DNA of 64,000 bases from Penelope pileata (taxonomy: Eukaryota; Chordata; Aves; Galliformes; Cracidae), in assembly GCA_013396635.1 (NCBI GenBank), contig WBMW01001305.1, positions 1,972,201 through 2,036,200 of the forward strand. The letters run 5' to 3'. This document shows positions 37,701 through 52,700 of the stretch, piece after piece. The notes under the pieces were generated by a model that worked only from the letters and a program-made list of their open reading frames with translations, was not told the DNA's origin and did not search any database. Position 1 is the first letter of the stretch. Every line of letters begins with the position of its first letter. Position numbers and translations under genes: made by a program.

Positions 37701-40700
37701 GAGCTTTACAAATCTCAAGCTGTCATATATGACCACTCCTTCACTCACAGTGGATGAAGATTGACTTAAGCAAGCTTTGTATTTCCTATAGCCTCAAGTC
37801 CCAGACTACATCTGTTTTCTTTGATACACAAAACCAGAGTTAAAATAGCTCAATTTATCATAGCATGATTGTAGGCAGACAAACCAGCCTGTCTGTTTCC
37901 AGATAGTGAAAACAACTGTTATTAATCACAATTACAAGACAAATACTAAAATTGCACCAGTATTTTCTTTTAAACCCACCCCTCCAGTAGACTGGTTTTA
38001 GCAGTGCTAGGAATGACAAGGCCTGAAGGTCACTAAATAAAATTGGAATTATCAGGCATGTGCATCTACTACAAACAGGGAAAAAATGAATTTTGCATAT
38101 CACACACAATGCACTACCAGACAAAGAAGACTTAAAGCAGAAAATATTTGTCAGGCTATAAGGCAGTTATGCATCTAACAGAAACAAGAGAAAACTAACA
38201 GAAACCAAGCTTTCTGAATCCACAGAGTCAGAAAGTTCAAGTATGCAAGGGTATGAAAATGCTACCCAAGTAATTTTTCCTTGCCTATCACGCTGTAAGC
38301 AAAATTTCATACGGTGAGGGCAAATTTATCCAATTGTGACAAGCTACAGCTGCATCCGAGTTAATGGATGAAATGCTAGTCACAGTGAAATACAGCAGCC
38401 AGAGCAGAAGAGAGCATAATAGTAGATCAAAATGGTTAATGTCACATCCATGTTTGAGAACTGACCAGTCCGCTATAATGCTACAGAAAAAATTAATCAG
38501 AGGACAATAAAAACATTAAAAAAAATACTGAAACTGTTTTCACTCATGTTATCACTACTTAAACACCTCCCAATATTCTGATATTGCAATTTCTATTACA
38601 AAGATGTATGCCTGAAAACAGCCTTAGATGTAAGTTTCAAGCCCAGAAATTCACCAATATGTTTTAAAACATTGCTTCTAATCCTCAGCTTTCCCCCCAA
38701 CACAGAGCTTTCTTAGAGTTCCAAAATTGTGATTTAATTTTAAACCATTAGATTTCTTCCTCTTATTTCTGTAGCTGGGCAACACCCGAAGAAAGTAGAG
38801 AAGAAACGTATTTGAAGTCAAGCAGTTTAAAGAAGTTAGCTACACAAATCAAACTGAATTCAGAACAAATATTCCTGACATTTGAGTGTACAGCAGTATA
38901 TAGGACACATGCGACCAAATTAAATGGGCTACCTGAATATGCGGGAAAACCATATGTAAATTATCAGGGTAACACTTATACATGACATGGGTTCTAAACC
39001 TTACCATGAAAGAGCAGAAATAGCTTGCAAAGAAACTAGTAACTTGTAAAAAATTATTTCCAAACCACAAGAGAGGAAACTGAATAATGAGAAGTCAGCA
39101 GACAGCAAGGCACATGTAGTCCAGTTAAAGTCTTCAGCAATTTTATGCAGATACTTTCACTAAGTGCTCTGGAATTAGAGCTAAACAGCATTCACCTAGC
39201 TGCAAGGGGCATTAAATTGCTTCTCTTACAACTGTGAAACTTGTCTACATAAATGAATATGCCTCTGCACAAGGTTCAGTAGAAGCTGCTTATGACAAAC
39301 TGATAAACTACCTTTTCAGGTTTTCAGACAGCCTGTAGATTTCCTATCAAAGGTTTGAGGCTGGCATTCATAAATATATGCCACATTGTACAACTGGACA
39401 TCAAGCAAACCAGCACTAGTGACACTTTCCCTGAAAGTTTAGTAAAGGGGTGTGAAGTTCCTTGAAAGACTGACAAAATATATTTCAAGTAACTTCAGTT
39501 AATGTCTTCAAAATATTTTTCGAAGTTCTGTTGAAAACTGTGTGAGGTACTCATGAATATTTAGCAGTTTAAAACAGATGAACATGAGACTGAGAACAAT
39601 ACCTCCATGGTGATGTGACAGACTTCCTCCATTGGCAAGTATTTCTTCTCTAGCAGCCCTCTAGATGGGAAAGATAAGATATTCAGCATGAAATGCATAA
39701 GATGTTTGGTTTTAGTGAAATGCTTGCTATAGTAAGCACTTGAACACGTGTATAAAAAAAATTCAGAAACAAGTATGGTTCACAATAAAAGTGAACATTT
39801 CATCTCAAGTCTGCAGATTAATTTAAGCAGGAATTTTCCAAACAAACATTATAAAAGCCAAGACATTTCAAAGCACATCTGTTGCAACAAAATTATTGTT
39901 TCAGAATGTGATATTCTGTATCATTTTCCCCTTGCCAAAGCTAAAACAGTCTATCGGGCTGGGGAGCTCATCCAGAAGATAGATATGTGCCTACTTAAAA
40001 GAAATCTATAAGGGAGAAGTTCATTTTCAGACTCCCCAGAGCGACTGAAGTTTCTTATTCAGAAAGGAGTTTAGATTCACGTTTTTCAAGATTCTGGTTG
40101 ATGAAGTAAGGTACTTCACAAATGACTAATCTTGTGTGTGTGAAGTTTGTGACAAAAAGACCCCCATTTTTGTTCTCTATGTTGACAAAGAAATATTTTA
40201 ACACTTTCAAGCTGAAATAATCATTTTGCACTACTTGGTGCACAGTTTAGGGAGTACTTCTAGGTGCTAATGATCAAAGTTCTATGAACAGACTTTAAAG
40301 ATCTTTCCCGCAAAATTCACTTAGCTTGGCCAATGAGTTTGGCATACATTCTCTCCTCTCCCTTAATGGACACTCAGTTATATACTTTACCTCAATTTCT
40401 TCATAGACATGAATAGGATCACTAATCCCTCTGTAGTTAAAGGCAAAGTAGAAGTAGACACATGCACCTGCATCATAAGTCTGCGTCACCCTGTTGAAAA
40501 CAACTGCATTACAAATACAGCTTTATGGTATTATGCCAGCCGCTAGGTCACAGTACACAACTCAAAGCCACTAATCTGACGTTAAAAGGTAACACTTCTT
40601 ATTTTTTAAGAACAGTTTTGGCTTTGTTCCTACTTTGTAAGAGTGAATCAATGCTACGACATTCAGAGAGCTGAAGTTCTTAAATTAGCCTTGTTTTGCT

Positions 40701-43700
40701 TGTATGCACCAGAGAGTCAAGCACAAGCACCAAGACTAATGAACTCTTACACACTAATCCCTTGAAACAATTACTCTTACAGGTAACCTACTCGCAGGTT
40801 AAAGAGAAAAGTCTCGATCACTAGTGTTTGTTCTATCTCTAATAGATGACTGTCTGCTATGCAGCAAGTTTAATGACCTCTTATTTAGTTCTGTTACTAA
40901 TGAAATATTCCAGAAATATGAGTATTTATGTTGCTGGCTTACCTGCAGGTGGAAAAGGGAGCAAACTGAACACCCTTTTCTTTGCATTCTCTTACTATCC
41001 TTTCTTTCACATTTCTACAGAGGTCTAAAACCCTGCAATAGAAAACGCATTAAAATATAAAGCCTTAATATATGATTTTATACCACTTTCTAGAAAGAAA
41101 AAAAGAAAAAAAAACAACACAACTTCATCTTCAGCAATTTTTAATACATATAATCTAATGAAAAGAAGACCACTTTTTAAAACTAATCACTTTAGATTAT
41201 TCTGAGGATATAATCATATGTCATACCTCTCCTGAATAACAAATTTACTCTGAAGTAGAGCACAGAATGAAAGCTCTTTTCCATGAGGAATAGAAGTCAA
41301 AAGCATTCAGCATGAAATAGAGGTTAGCCACTTCTCTATGTCTAAAACTTATTTTCCTCAGAAAAATAGCCTCAAATGCAGTTCACAAATGCAAATCAGA
41401 GCAGAAACCTTGACAAGTCTAAGGCCTTGTACTCTGCCACACCTTTGGCATGTTGCAAGGCAAGAACTGGAGACTCTAGCTGTGCACTACTCTGCCAGCT
41501 TGAAATGTTACCATTCTAATATGGCAATGAGTTGCTAAAGCTTGTCATAAGCCATATTTATTTTGCTTTTAGTAATTTGCCTTCCCCACTTACCCCTATC
41601 TTAGCAGAGGCAGGTGCATTCAAAGCACTAGAACAATTTAAAGAAAATATCTTTTAAATTACCATTTTTCAGTTATATATTCTCCCACTAAGGTGTGCAG
41701 CATCATCCATACTGTTAACTCAGATTTTAATACATTTTATGCAGATTTAAAGCTACTTCATACGCGGACAGAAGTGATATATGAGAAGAAATTATCCACT
41801 TAGTGGATTAGCAAGTATTTTTTTCAAATATCTTCAGTCAGGTACAGGGTAACTGACTGATTTGTAGAAAACTGCATACCTCTCATGAGTCAAAGTAGAA
41901 AAACGTCTCGAAACAATTTGCTTTGATAAGTACAATTTAAGAAAAATATTTGAAATTCTTACACAACTCACTCTCTCAGGTAGAATGAAAACAGACAACT
42001 GACAAGTTAATGTACTTCCAAGATCTATAAAGCTAAAGTAAAATAAACAGCAATTTTGCTTTAAAATCACCCTCTTCACATTTCTCCCACTCAGACAGAC
42101 TCTCCCAATCTTCAAAGCAGAGGCCAGAATTTACCACTATCATTGAATTCAGTAGCAAGGATACAAGCTGACCAGCTCACATCACACTTTCCAGAGTTTC
42201 CACTTTGCATTAAATAATGACAAGTTTAAATTAAAATCAGTTTAGATCCTGCTGTAAGAGGTATCTGGCTTAGCAAATGGACAAAAGCATTCAAAACAAT
42301 TTCATATGTAAAACTGTGCTATGGTCAAGTGTTTCTCAGCAACAGCTAAAGTAAGATCGGCACAAAAGATCTTAATCTTGAGCAAAAATTACTTTTCGGT
42401 TCTTTCATTTCCTTGCATTACTACATTAAAAAAAAACAATTGTTAAACACACTTAAATATTTTTCATGAGCTTGACTATAATCCTTTCTGCTTGAAATAC
42501 ACCACTGATCCCATACACGTGGCTGCTTATCACACAATACTGTTATTGCAGCCATTACCCAGCTTAAGAAGCTGGACAATTTCAAGTCTTGGATCTGTTA
42601 CAGTAAGTTAACCTAAACAGAAATATTACTGAATGCTTGCCTACATTGCATCTAGAAAACCCTGAAAAATGGTTTACCAGCAACTTCTGCAAGAACACAG
42701 CTGCAAGATTTGAGGCACATCAGGGAGCCTTCAATACACATAAGGCTTAAATTAAATTAAGTTTCCTTGTGAGCAAGCATAAGTCAGGAATAATTTCAAT
42801 GAAATCAGGTACAAGGTTTTAAGCAATACTGAAGAATAATTGGTTTACCTATCCCAAGGAACAGATGTCTCAAATGATTCTCCTATTACATAGTAATCCA
42901 GGCCCAGGTCCTAATAAATAGGGAAAGGAAATTATCAGTAACATTCAGCACCAACATCTGGGATTCCAGTGCAGGATACACTTCTTATGAAAAAGAAACA
43001 AAGTCTAACAAAAACAGCCATCTCTCCCAGTGACGTTAGTTTATAGTTATGGAAGTAGTATAGCTCTTCCAAGACATGGACGGCAAACATTTGGATGCTA
43101 CGGCTATAAGACAGCTTGCCAGTGTCAGTATACTTCTACTATCAGGTATTTGTACCACTAGCACCAATCCAAGAGCACCACTGTTCTAATCAGCAAAATA
43201 TTTAATAGAACTAATTATTTGAAATTTAAATTCTACCTAGGATTTAAGTTCTACCTAGGAAGCATAAGGACAAGAAACATTCTGCCTATTTTACCTATAA
43301 CCTGCTGAAATAAAATGAAATTTAAGTGATTTGTTCCAAACTATAAAAGCCAAATAAAATGCAGCACTAAGGATGTGTGTAATATTCTGAAAAAAGTCCA
43401 TAAAAATAGCTGCACCATTTTAGACTAAAGTTTCTTCATCTTGGAATTCTGATTCAAACTGTAGCCATAAGTGGATGTCCAAAGAATAAGAGATGAGTGA
43501 TCACATATTTTGACTACTCTCCCAGGCTCAGATTACTTTCAACCTGTAGATTTATAAGCCTGATCTGGTTTCTTTAGCAACTGCCAGTAGATCCTCTTTC
43601 AAACCCATTTTTTACTACTCCTTATTGATAACTTGTTTTGTTGTTTTTTTTTTTTTTAAAGCGTGCAAATTCATATTCTTAAGGTATTTTGCAGATGAAG

Positions 43701-46700
43701 TTCCATAAATAAACACTACTGACTTAGAGATGGAAGAGATACAACCTTCTATGGACAAGTTTAAGAGAATATCCAAGGCAATCTGCATTTAGAATTCAGA
43801 AAACATTTTTAAAGACATGTATAGGTTTTGTTTATTAATTAACAGAAGTTTCAGTAGGCAGACAAGAGGTAACCTACCCGAAGGTAAGCAATGACAAATG
43901 TCAGCATATATCCTCTCTGTCCGTTATCTTCTCCAGCTGCCAAGCCACTGCAATTAAAGAGTTTAATTAACTTTCCAGCAGAGTATTCATAGGTTTCACA
44001 AAATAATTACAAAAAATCCCTTTGATTATTAAAGATATGTCCAAGTTTATCCATCTCTAAGCTGTGTTACAATAGCTGCAAATAGCAGAGTCTCTGTAAA
44101 TGAAGCCACATTTGCTCCCCTTTGCTCAGAGTGAAGAAAGATGAGCAGGATGAGAAAAACGTTGGGAAAGCAGTCAATTTTCGTAGGGCTAACTTTGTAG
44201 TGTAGTCACTCATAAGTCAACACCCTTCACGCTATTCCTTGCTATCAGCTCAGCTAAGATGCCTGAAAGCAAGACTGTTTCTGTTTTATTTCTAACTGCA
44301 CCAACGCTACTCTAATGGTCAAGAAAAGGGCATTGTATCTGAACAAATGGAATAATATTTGGGTTGTTGTGCAACCTTTGCTTTTGCTAATTTTATGACC
44401 TAAAGGAAAATTAGCAGCTCACATTTCAGCACACTTACTGCAGACATAGTAAAATCACATACATATACAAGAATGAAACCTTCTCAGGAAGTATTAAACT
44501 CCAGGCTGATGAAAACTATATTAGCTATCTGTCATTCTGCAGTTAAACATCTACCACTCAAACACTATTTACCTAGACAAGTCTTTGGCTTGTATCAGCA
44601 AAACCAATTCCCACGGAAGCTCTTTAAAGAATCAAATGTTAATACAGTAACATTAGCTCGATCACTTAGGTCAAAAAAAATAAACATTTCAATGGAAGTA
44701 ACTATCCTTAGAGTCTTATTTCAAAAGTGCATTGCACAGCTTAGCAATAATAAGGACAAAAGGTTTTCAGAACTTTCAAAACAGCTTAGGAACAGAAGCC
44801 AATCAAATTTGCTTCCAATCTGCATTTCAGCCCCATCTATTTTATTGTAGCTCTTCTGATCTGCTGGAGAGGTGCTACACTTCACCAATATGCAATTACA
44901 GAGTAGTCCCAACCTGTCAGTGTTAAAGACTGCCGCTCAAACACGTTGGCTTTTTTCATGCAAATCTGTTATATTAGAAGTGTCCAAAGGAATTAAGTCA
45001 AACTTCAGCTGAAAATGAAAGCATATGATTCCTGATTTGGGAATGAAGTTTTTCCAGATCAGTTTTAGAATCACCAGTTTTTCACATTACAGACATTATG
45101 TTTTGCATCTTATCTTTTGTGGTCTTCAAATATCCCAAAAGAGCAAAGGAAACAGAACTAGACATAGTACATCCATAATGTACATTTATAGGAACATTTG
45201 TAACTATGTTTCTAAGCATACGGTGAATTCATGCACTTGTATTCTCACAGTCATAATGGCAAGACTATTGACTTAAGATCCCAAAAGTTCAAGTGATGGA
45301 TGGATGAAAAAGACTGAGCCATAAAAAGAAAGCCCTGTTTTCACTAACATATCAAATTAAGAGAACTATGAAAGTCTTTTTTGTTTAAGTACTGGCTTTT
45401 GAGAATAAAGGCCGCATATATGCAGTCCCTCCTCCTGGATACTCCTATAAATCTGAGTGCTTGCAGGGGGGATAAATGTATATATGAATACCTCTTAGGC
45501 ATGAAGCTAGAAGGTTAAAACATTAAACAGCTAACTAATAACCTGAACTGAGCAGCAGAGAATAACCTCTAACAGGCCCTTAACACAGATCTCACCAATA
45601 CTTATACATCTTGAAATACCAAAACAGAAGAGGATCTGTAGATGAAGCCTTTTCTTGCATACAACATTAAAGCAAAACTAAAATGTTTTCTTTAAGATGA
45701 AGAACAACGTTACTCCTGAAAGGTAGCAAGCTGCTTGTATGAAAACCTGGTTTTGTGAGCTGTTTAAAGTGGCAGAATGAAAGCAAAAATTTCCAAAATG
45801 ACAACCTTGAAATACATAAGACATTATGTATATTTCAACAGTTGAGACTAACATTAGCAATAACTTTCTTAAAAAAGTAGATTCTTACAAATCAGACTTC
45901 TAGTTTTCATCACTTGTAATCAAAATAAAACTATCTGATCATTACTCAGTCTGCCACTACAGTGAAACATCATCTGTTCCTTTGTAAGGATAAAAAAAAG
46001 CCTCAAGGACAGAAATTCAGCACATTCTTTAACTACATAAACTCCTCTTTTAAAGAAACTTTCCACATTCATTTGCTCACATCAATTCAGAAAAGACTTC
46101 ACTATTTTGTCTCTCTTCTCTACTTAAAACCTATAATCTAGTATGGCAAAGAAAACAGCTTCCAGGCCTGTAAGTAATTACCAGCACTAATTTCCATTCT
46201 AATAACATCAGTTCTATATTTAGTCAAATTATCATCTCAAGGTAGTATATAGACAGTTGAAGTTTTTCCATAAATCTACCTATTAAGAGTTAGCACAAGC
46301 CATATTTATCAAAGGAAACATTCGGTAGCTGACTGATTATTCCCACTTCAAACTAGAACTCTGAGAAAAGATCTACACAAAAATTACAATAGAAATATGG
46401 TAATCTTGTTGTTTTCTGGACAATTATCTCACGGTTTCATATGAAAAAATCTTTTGAAATCACATACCCAAACTTGGTGGCAATATCATAGACTTGCTTT
46501 TCATGCTGAAGAACCTTCTCTCTGTCACCCTCAAAGAGCAAGGTAGCTACACATAGTACGTTGGGATCAAATCCTTTGAACTGCAGAGAGAAAATCCTTG
46601 CATTATGTCATCGCCTATGGGGTAGAATGCAAGCAAAAAGTTTTTACTTTTCAAATACGCAACATTCCCTCTGGTCAGTAAGTGTTGTTGCTGTTGCTGC

Positions 46701-49700
46701 AAATAAGAGGAAATATTAGGAAAAAACACTTTTCAAAAATTTACCCCAAAAGCAAGTTTTTTCTTGGCAGAGCAAACATTTAAAAGCCCCACTGAAGTGA
46801 TAATGTGTCACCTTTTTTACTCCTGTCCAAAACAATAGCAGGATAGTCAACAGCCCTCTGCCTACTCCTGAGGAAAGAACAGTTCCTTAAATGCTTCGAT
46901 CAATATGGAAACATTTATATTTTAACAACTATTCCTTTAATAAAGCATGAAGATGACTATAATGACCATAAATGTCATTGCTCTCAAAACAGCTGTGCTG
47001 GAAGTGTGCTACAGAAAAGCCTCTATGCTTGGAAAAGCACTATGGAAGGAAAATAACTTTTAAACTTGAGGCAAGGAGCATAGCACAGGGGAAATGAAAA
47101 GAACACTATTACAGGCGTAAATATTACAAGTGTAATGCAGTTAGGATGCTTGTATGGCTTTGTTTCAGTACCAAGAGATGAAGAGGCAAGATTCAGATCT
47201 TCACAACCAGTTCAAGAAGTAATATCATTACTTATTTTCTATATACTTTTTGGTTTTTAATTAGCTCCATTAAACTACCACTACTGAGCAGGTTTCAGAA
47301 GGAATGGAAATGAATATAAAGCTGCAATAAAATTTAATGACCTTTTCACACTTCAAAGGGTTAAAAAAGTCAAGAGAAAAGTATTCTTAGTATGTATATT
47401 GATTTCTTTTGTTCTGCTGTCTTGACTAGCCTGCTCAGGAAGCACCTTACTCTTGAAGAGGCACTGGAGGAACTAGATACAGTGTGACCTGGTAGACACA
47501 AACACTACCTAGTGCATTTGTGTATCAGTGAACAGATCCAAACTATATGAAGGAATAAACAGAAGAACTTTGTCCCTGTTTTTGCAAGCGGTATCAGTTA
47601 AACAACTATTCCATTCAATAAAAAGAATAAAAGTATCAGTTGGATGTGTTCTGTATTCTGATGTTTGTTTGTTTTTTTTAAGTTAAAATGCTAAATTAGC
47701 TAACGTAATCAGTGATATATTCAAGTAAGAAACTAAGACACGTGATGGAAGTATTCATATAGCAAGTGATTACAAAGCTCATCATTAGCCATAAGGAGTC
47801 ACAACATGAATTATAGGGACCAATTTGTAGATAAAGCAAATGAGATCAGTCTAGTGGTGGTCATTAAAACTGCTTTCTCTACTCCCAGTTGGGAGTATCA
47901 CTGCACTGTATAGTCCTGTATAATACTGTATCCAGCTGGGAGCATCACTGAAGTGGGAGTTGCTTACATATAACAGAGGACTGAGTATAAGAGTTCCAGA
48001 TGTGCCACCAGCATGGAGTTTGTGTCAGTATTACACAGGGTTTGTTTCATTTCTCAAAATGTTCCTTCGCCCTTGCAGAGCTGGAAGGATTGGAACTGAT
48101 GTACAAATCCCTTGGTAAGTAGTGGTGCTTGCTGCCCACCACAGAAGCAGGAGGTATTGCTGACTATGATTGCTCCAAACCGACAGCAATTCCACTGCCA
48201 AAACCTTTGTTACTTTGTACACTCCTGCACTACAGAAGCTCAGGGAAGGGAGGCAAAATAATTTTAAGGCTGTCTCTACATATAACAGGTTGTCCTTAGC
48301 AAAAAAAAGTCTTCAAAAGACCCATGGCATTCTCTACTTCAAAAGTACAAGAAAAAGTAGAATCTGATCAAGATTATCAGTACTAGCCACTGGCTTTCAA
48401 GAAAGGCCACTCCTTGAAAATATGCAATACTATCAGATCAAAATTTAATGTTCACCTCCTCTTCCTACCTAACCATCATTTAAATCCAAGAAGATGCAGT
48501 TTTAATACTCATTTGCAGGAAATCTCTAGTTAATTTTGAAAAAAAAATAGTTTATTATAAAGTTAAGGTGAAATTATTCTGGACTAAAAAGTGGTATTCA
48601 TTGGGATGAATTTCAGAAAGACAAGAACCCTTATTTACATGGGCAGTTCAAGATGACTATCTTGGCGTTCCTCCAAAATTCTGCTTCAGTGTAACAACAA
48701 GGTAGATTACACCTCGGCAAAATCTGGGAAGAAAAAAGATATTACAATGCTAGCCTCAGTCCATCAACATTAACTGATGATCAGTGCACTGCAAGCCAGG
48801 TAGGTTGGTTCCAGTCTTGCTCTGTCACTGACTCACTGTTAGACAAGACACATTAATCTCATCTACAGATATGATTGGTGAAAACATGTGAGAACATCCC
48901 TTATGCAGGAACTCCTCAAACAGGTGATGTTTTCGATTAAACCAACTTGAGATTGTCTAACTGATTCTACATGCTGTTACACAGAAATTCAGAGCCGCAT
49001 TAGAGACAATATACAACAATCTTTAATTCTATGGATAACACACAAAGTTCCAAGCAGTATTAAACCGCTAAAACAGTTACCTTTGTGATGTAGAATTTTT
49101 TCAGTCCATCCAAAAATGATGTAAAAATGGAAGCAACTTGTGGTTTAAGAGCATGACCTTTGAAAAAAGCAGGAAAAAAGTGTGTTAAGGTACTCAGTGT
49201 TCTTTAAAAATCTTACTTCAAAGGGCAGAAAAATAGCTTGGTATATACAGTTGCAAGAATCATTTGAAGCGCTTTGATTGTCATTATCAAAGGGACCTTT
49301 CTCAACTAATTTTGAAGAAACTTTAGGAAAAGGTTTTTATTAATTTTTAACAGGCATACATACAACTCCGCAGAAATATTCCATTTGACACTTTAATTAA
49401 AGCTGTCCTAGTTTAGATCTTCACAACTACACTGCACATGGAAAATTTCAGAAGAGCACTTCATTAGTTTTATGCTGTAAAACTAAGTAAAACCACTGAC
49501 CGTTTTTTAAAAGTTATGCCAAAACCATTGAAACCAATAGCCAAAAATGGTGCAAGTTAGAAGTTAAGCAATTCTTCCTTAATGGTTATGTCACTTGTGC
49601 AAATTTTTCTACATAAAGGTTGTAATTGCTTCCTTAATCACATACGGAGAACTAAAATTACCAGGATACATAAATGGTGTCTTGGAGTCTGTTAAATTAA

Positions 49701-52700
49701 CATCTCTGCCTCAGGACTGAGTTTAATTGAGATGAAAGCCTTTTACTGTTTGTTCCATTGTTTTCAGTCACGAGCAACTTCTGAACTCCCATTACTGCTT
49801 CATCTTAACAGTCTTGCATCTGGCCTACATGCTGTGAGCCCAATTCATAAAAAAAGTTATGCACCATTTACATGATGCTTCCTTCTAAAATACTTCACGA
49901 AGTATTTTCTTCTGAATAAAGCATGAGCTTCAGCAATTCATTAGTCTCCTTCCCTCTTTAGTGAAAAGGGACTCTTCCTACAGATAAGAGCAAACCTCAG
50001 AGAACACGTTTCCAAGTTCACTTAAGTGAGGACACAAAAAAGCAGATGACAAAAAGACATTAATTTATTAAACCACAATCCGTAAAAAACAGTGGATATA
50101 AGTCTACTTCATAAAATCACAAGAAAAATTCAGAGGCACCTTGGGCATATTTTACGGATGACTGTATAAACTGCAACCTCAGATCAAAGCCAAAAAAGAC
50201 TCATTTCCTATTCATTCAGTGTTGGAATTAAAGCTTATAATTGGTCCAACTTTTTTCCCCAATTAAAAAGAAAATAAGGCATCTGTCTTCCATTGTACAT
50301 GTTCGTGAGAATGAGTACAAACAAAAACTTGAGCAAAGCAAGCAGCGATGCCTGCTAGGCTCTCAGGTTTACAAATTCTGACTACCTCAGTTTGAAACAA
50401 AGTTCAACTTTCTCATCATCGGAGTAACGCCATTTAAAGTCAATATTCATTATAGAGGCTTCTGTCCAAAGCAGATTTCAGAAATTGTCTTGTTCTAGTA
50501 GTATTACCAAAGGTTTTCAAAGTCAATCACACTTCACACTTTTATCTTCTGTGCAAAATCAAAACTGCGTGGCCTCAACAAGTGCTTGAAGTTCTATGAA
50601 CTACTAGGTTTTTGGATAATGGAACTTTAGGTTCTCTTCAACAGTGTTCTGAGCCAGAACATCCTTTGCCAAAGTTTCTGCTGTTAGAAGTGTCAGCTTT
50701 CCTTAAGAAAGGCTCAAAAATGATTGCTTTGCATGTCTGACATTGTCCTATTGACATAATCTCTGGATTTATTAATATTCTAGTAGCTTCGCCAACTTTC
50801 TGTACTTAAAAAAAGAAAAAAGCCTACAACTTAATCCTGTTTGCAGGGAAAGGCTGCAAAAAATCTTATACATCTATACACACAGCACGGATTTTTATTG
50901 ACTGTTGTAGTTGACAGTGTTTTTTCAAAGGCAAAGATAGACTTCAATTTCTGAAAGTACATATTATAGCACTACTTGGAATTAGGATGTAGAGATCATC
51001 ACCTCCTTTGGCTGGTTTTGAGCAAAATAATTCTCAAATAAGACAGACTTCAGCTACCAAAAAGAAAAGAGGAAAATCAAAGCACTTGGAAACAGATATT
51101 CATCTGAGAAAATCTACTTACCGAACTGAAACTGTGCATTGTCAACAAGGCGAATTGATGCAGGAGCACATCTCTTGGGGACAGTTAGGGGAATAATAGA
51201 AGTTAAGAATAAAAAGAAGTCTATAAACAAACATGCCAGAACTCATGACAGTGACATTTTCATTTAAAAACAGCATAAAAGAAGCAAACTTGGTATCAGA
51301 GACCTAGGGCCATTATCATCATTGAGAAGTGGTGACGATAAACTTGTTTTCATTTGAGAAGCAACATCTATTTGGTGTGTTCACATATAATGCATTGAGA
51401 GTTTTCTGTTTAACATGAAGCAAAGACAGGCATAGTCCCAAGATCTTTGGCTTTAATGCACTGTTTTTCTAAGTCGTCGTAATGCACTAAAGACATCCTA
51501 TTTGATTAGACTATCAAGCTTATGGTGCTATGGAAGCACAAATACATATACATTACAAATCCACTGAAAAGTGACTAACTGCTGCAGGTTAACTCCTGTA
51601 GGCAGCTAGGTACCACACAGCTGCTTACTCACTTTCCTCCAGCAGGATGGAAAAAAGAGAACCAGAAGGGCAAAAGTGAGAAAATTCATGGGTTGAGGGA
51701 AAGTAAAAGAGGGAAAATAAACAAACAAATCATCTCACACAAGAAAGGAAAACAAGTGATGCAAATGTACTTGCTCACCACCAGTCAATTGATGCCCAGA
51801 CATTCCTCAAGCAACAGTAACCCCTGGAAAACTTCCACCCATTGTTATTGCAGAACTTGACATTATGTGGTATGGAATATCAGTTTGGTTGATTTGGGTC
51901 AACTGTTCCAGTTGTGCTCCCTCCAAACTTTTTGCCCACCCACAAACTACTGGGGGAGTAGAGTGAGAAACGGACCTCATCACTGTAAGCACTGTTCAGC
52001 AAAAGCTAAAACATCAGCATGTCATCAACACCGTTCTGGTCACAAACAAACATAGCACCATATGGGCTGCTATGAGGAAAACAACTCTATCCAGATTCAG
52101 TATAATAATATCCTGTCATCAGATCACAATTAAAATCTGTGCCAGGGTCCAATCTAGACTCTGTACTGCACAAAAATCTGGAAACCAGTAATAGTTGCCT
52201 TCAGTTAGACAGCCTTCCGGGTCATGCATATATGCTCACAGCAGGTAATTCTGTGATGGCTGTGGACAGTCAGGCAGTTAATGTGCAGCCAGAGGAATAC
52301 AACGAAGCCTGTACTCTAGACCAGTTTTCATCTAAACACACAGATACAGAAGTACTCCCCTATTACTTAATTCACACTTAATCATACTGTTAATGCATAT
52401 TTTGTCACAAAACAGAAAAGAGACACAAGGAAGAAATAAAACATCTTACCAGGCAGGTTGATATAAAAAAAAAAAGGCTGGATGAGTGGTTTTACTGTTT
52501 TACTGACACCAACCCAGCCTACAACCTGCAGGTTGGTTATTCTTACATTAAATGCAGACTAATAAAGATAAAAAACAGCTTTTCAGTTGGAGATCATTGT
52601 AATTGCTACAAGAAGACACCAGAAGAAAAGAGTAAGTAGTTCAGGCTTAAATAAGCAGTGAAACAGCAGTAGCAACAGAAGCTTAGTAACTGAGCAACAT

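Larger units (their letters stand above)
31780..39602 (-). other. AGPS intron 19
   Basis: 7.8 kb, AT-rich, between exons 19 and 20. I see no nested gene or recognisable transposon. It holds an AAAT microsatellite (36768-36790) and a 12-bp tandem duplication (34311-34334). Confidence 0.85.

Noticed and set aside
44473..44850. 125-codon plus-strand frame in AGPS intron 14
   Set aside because: No domain, no Kozak or promoter evidence, and antisense to an intron.
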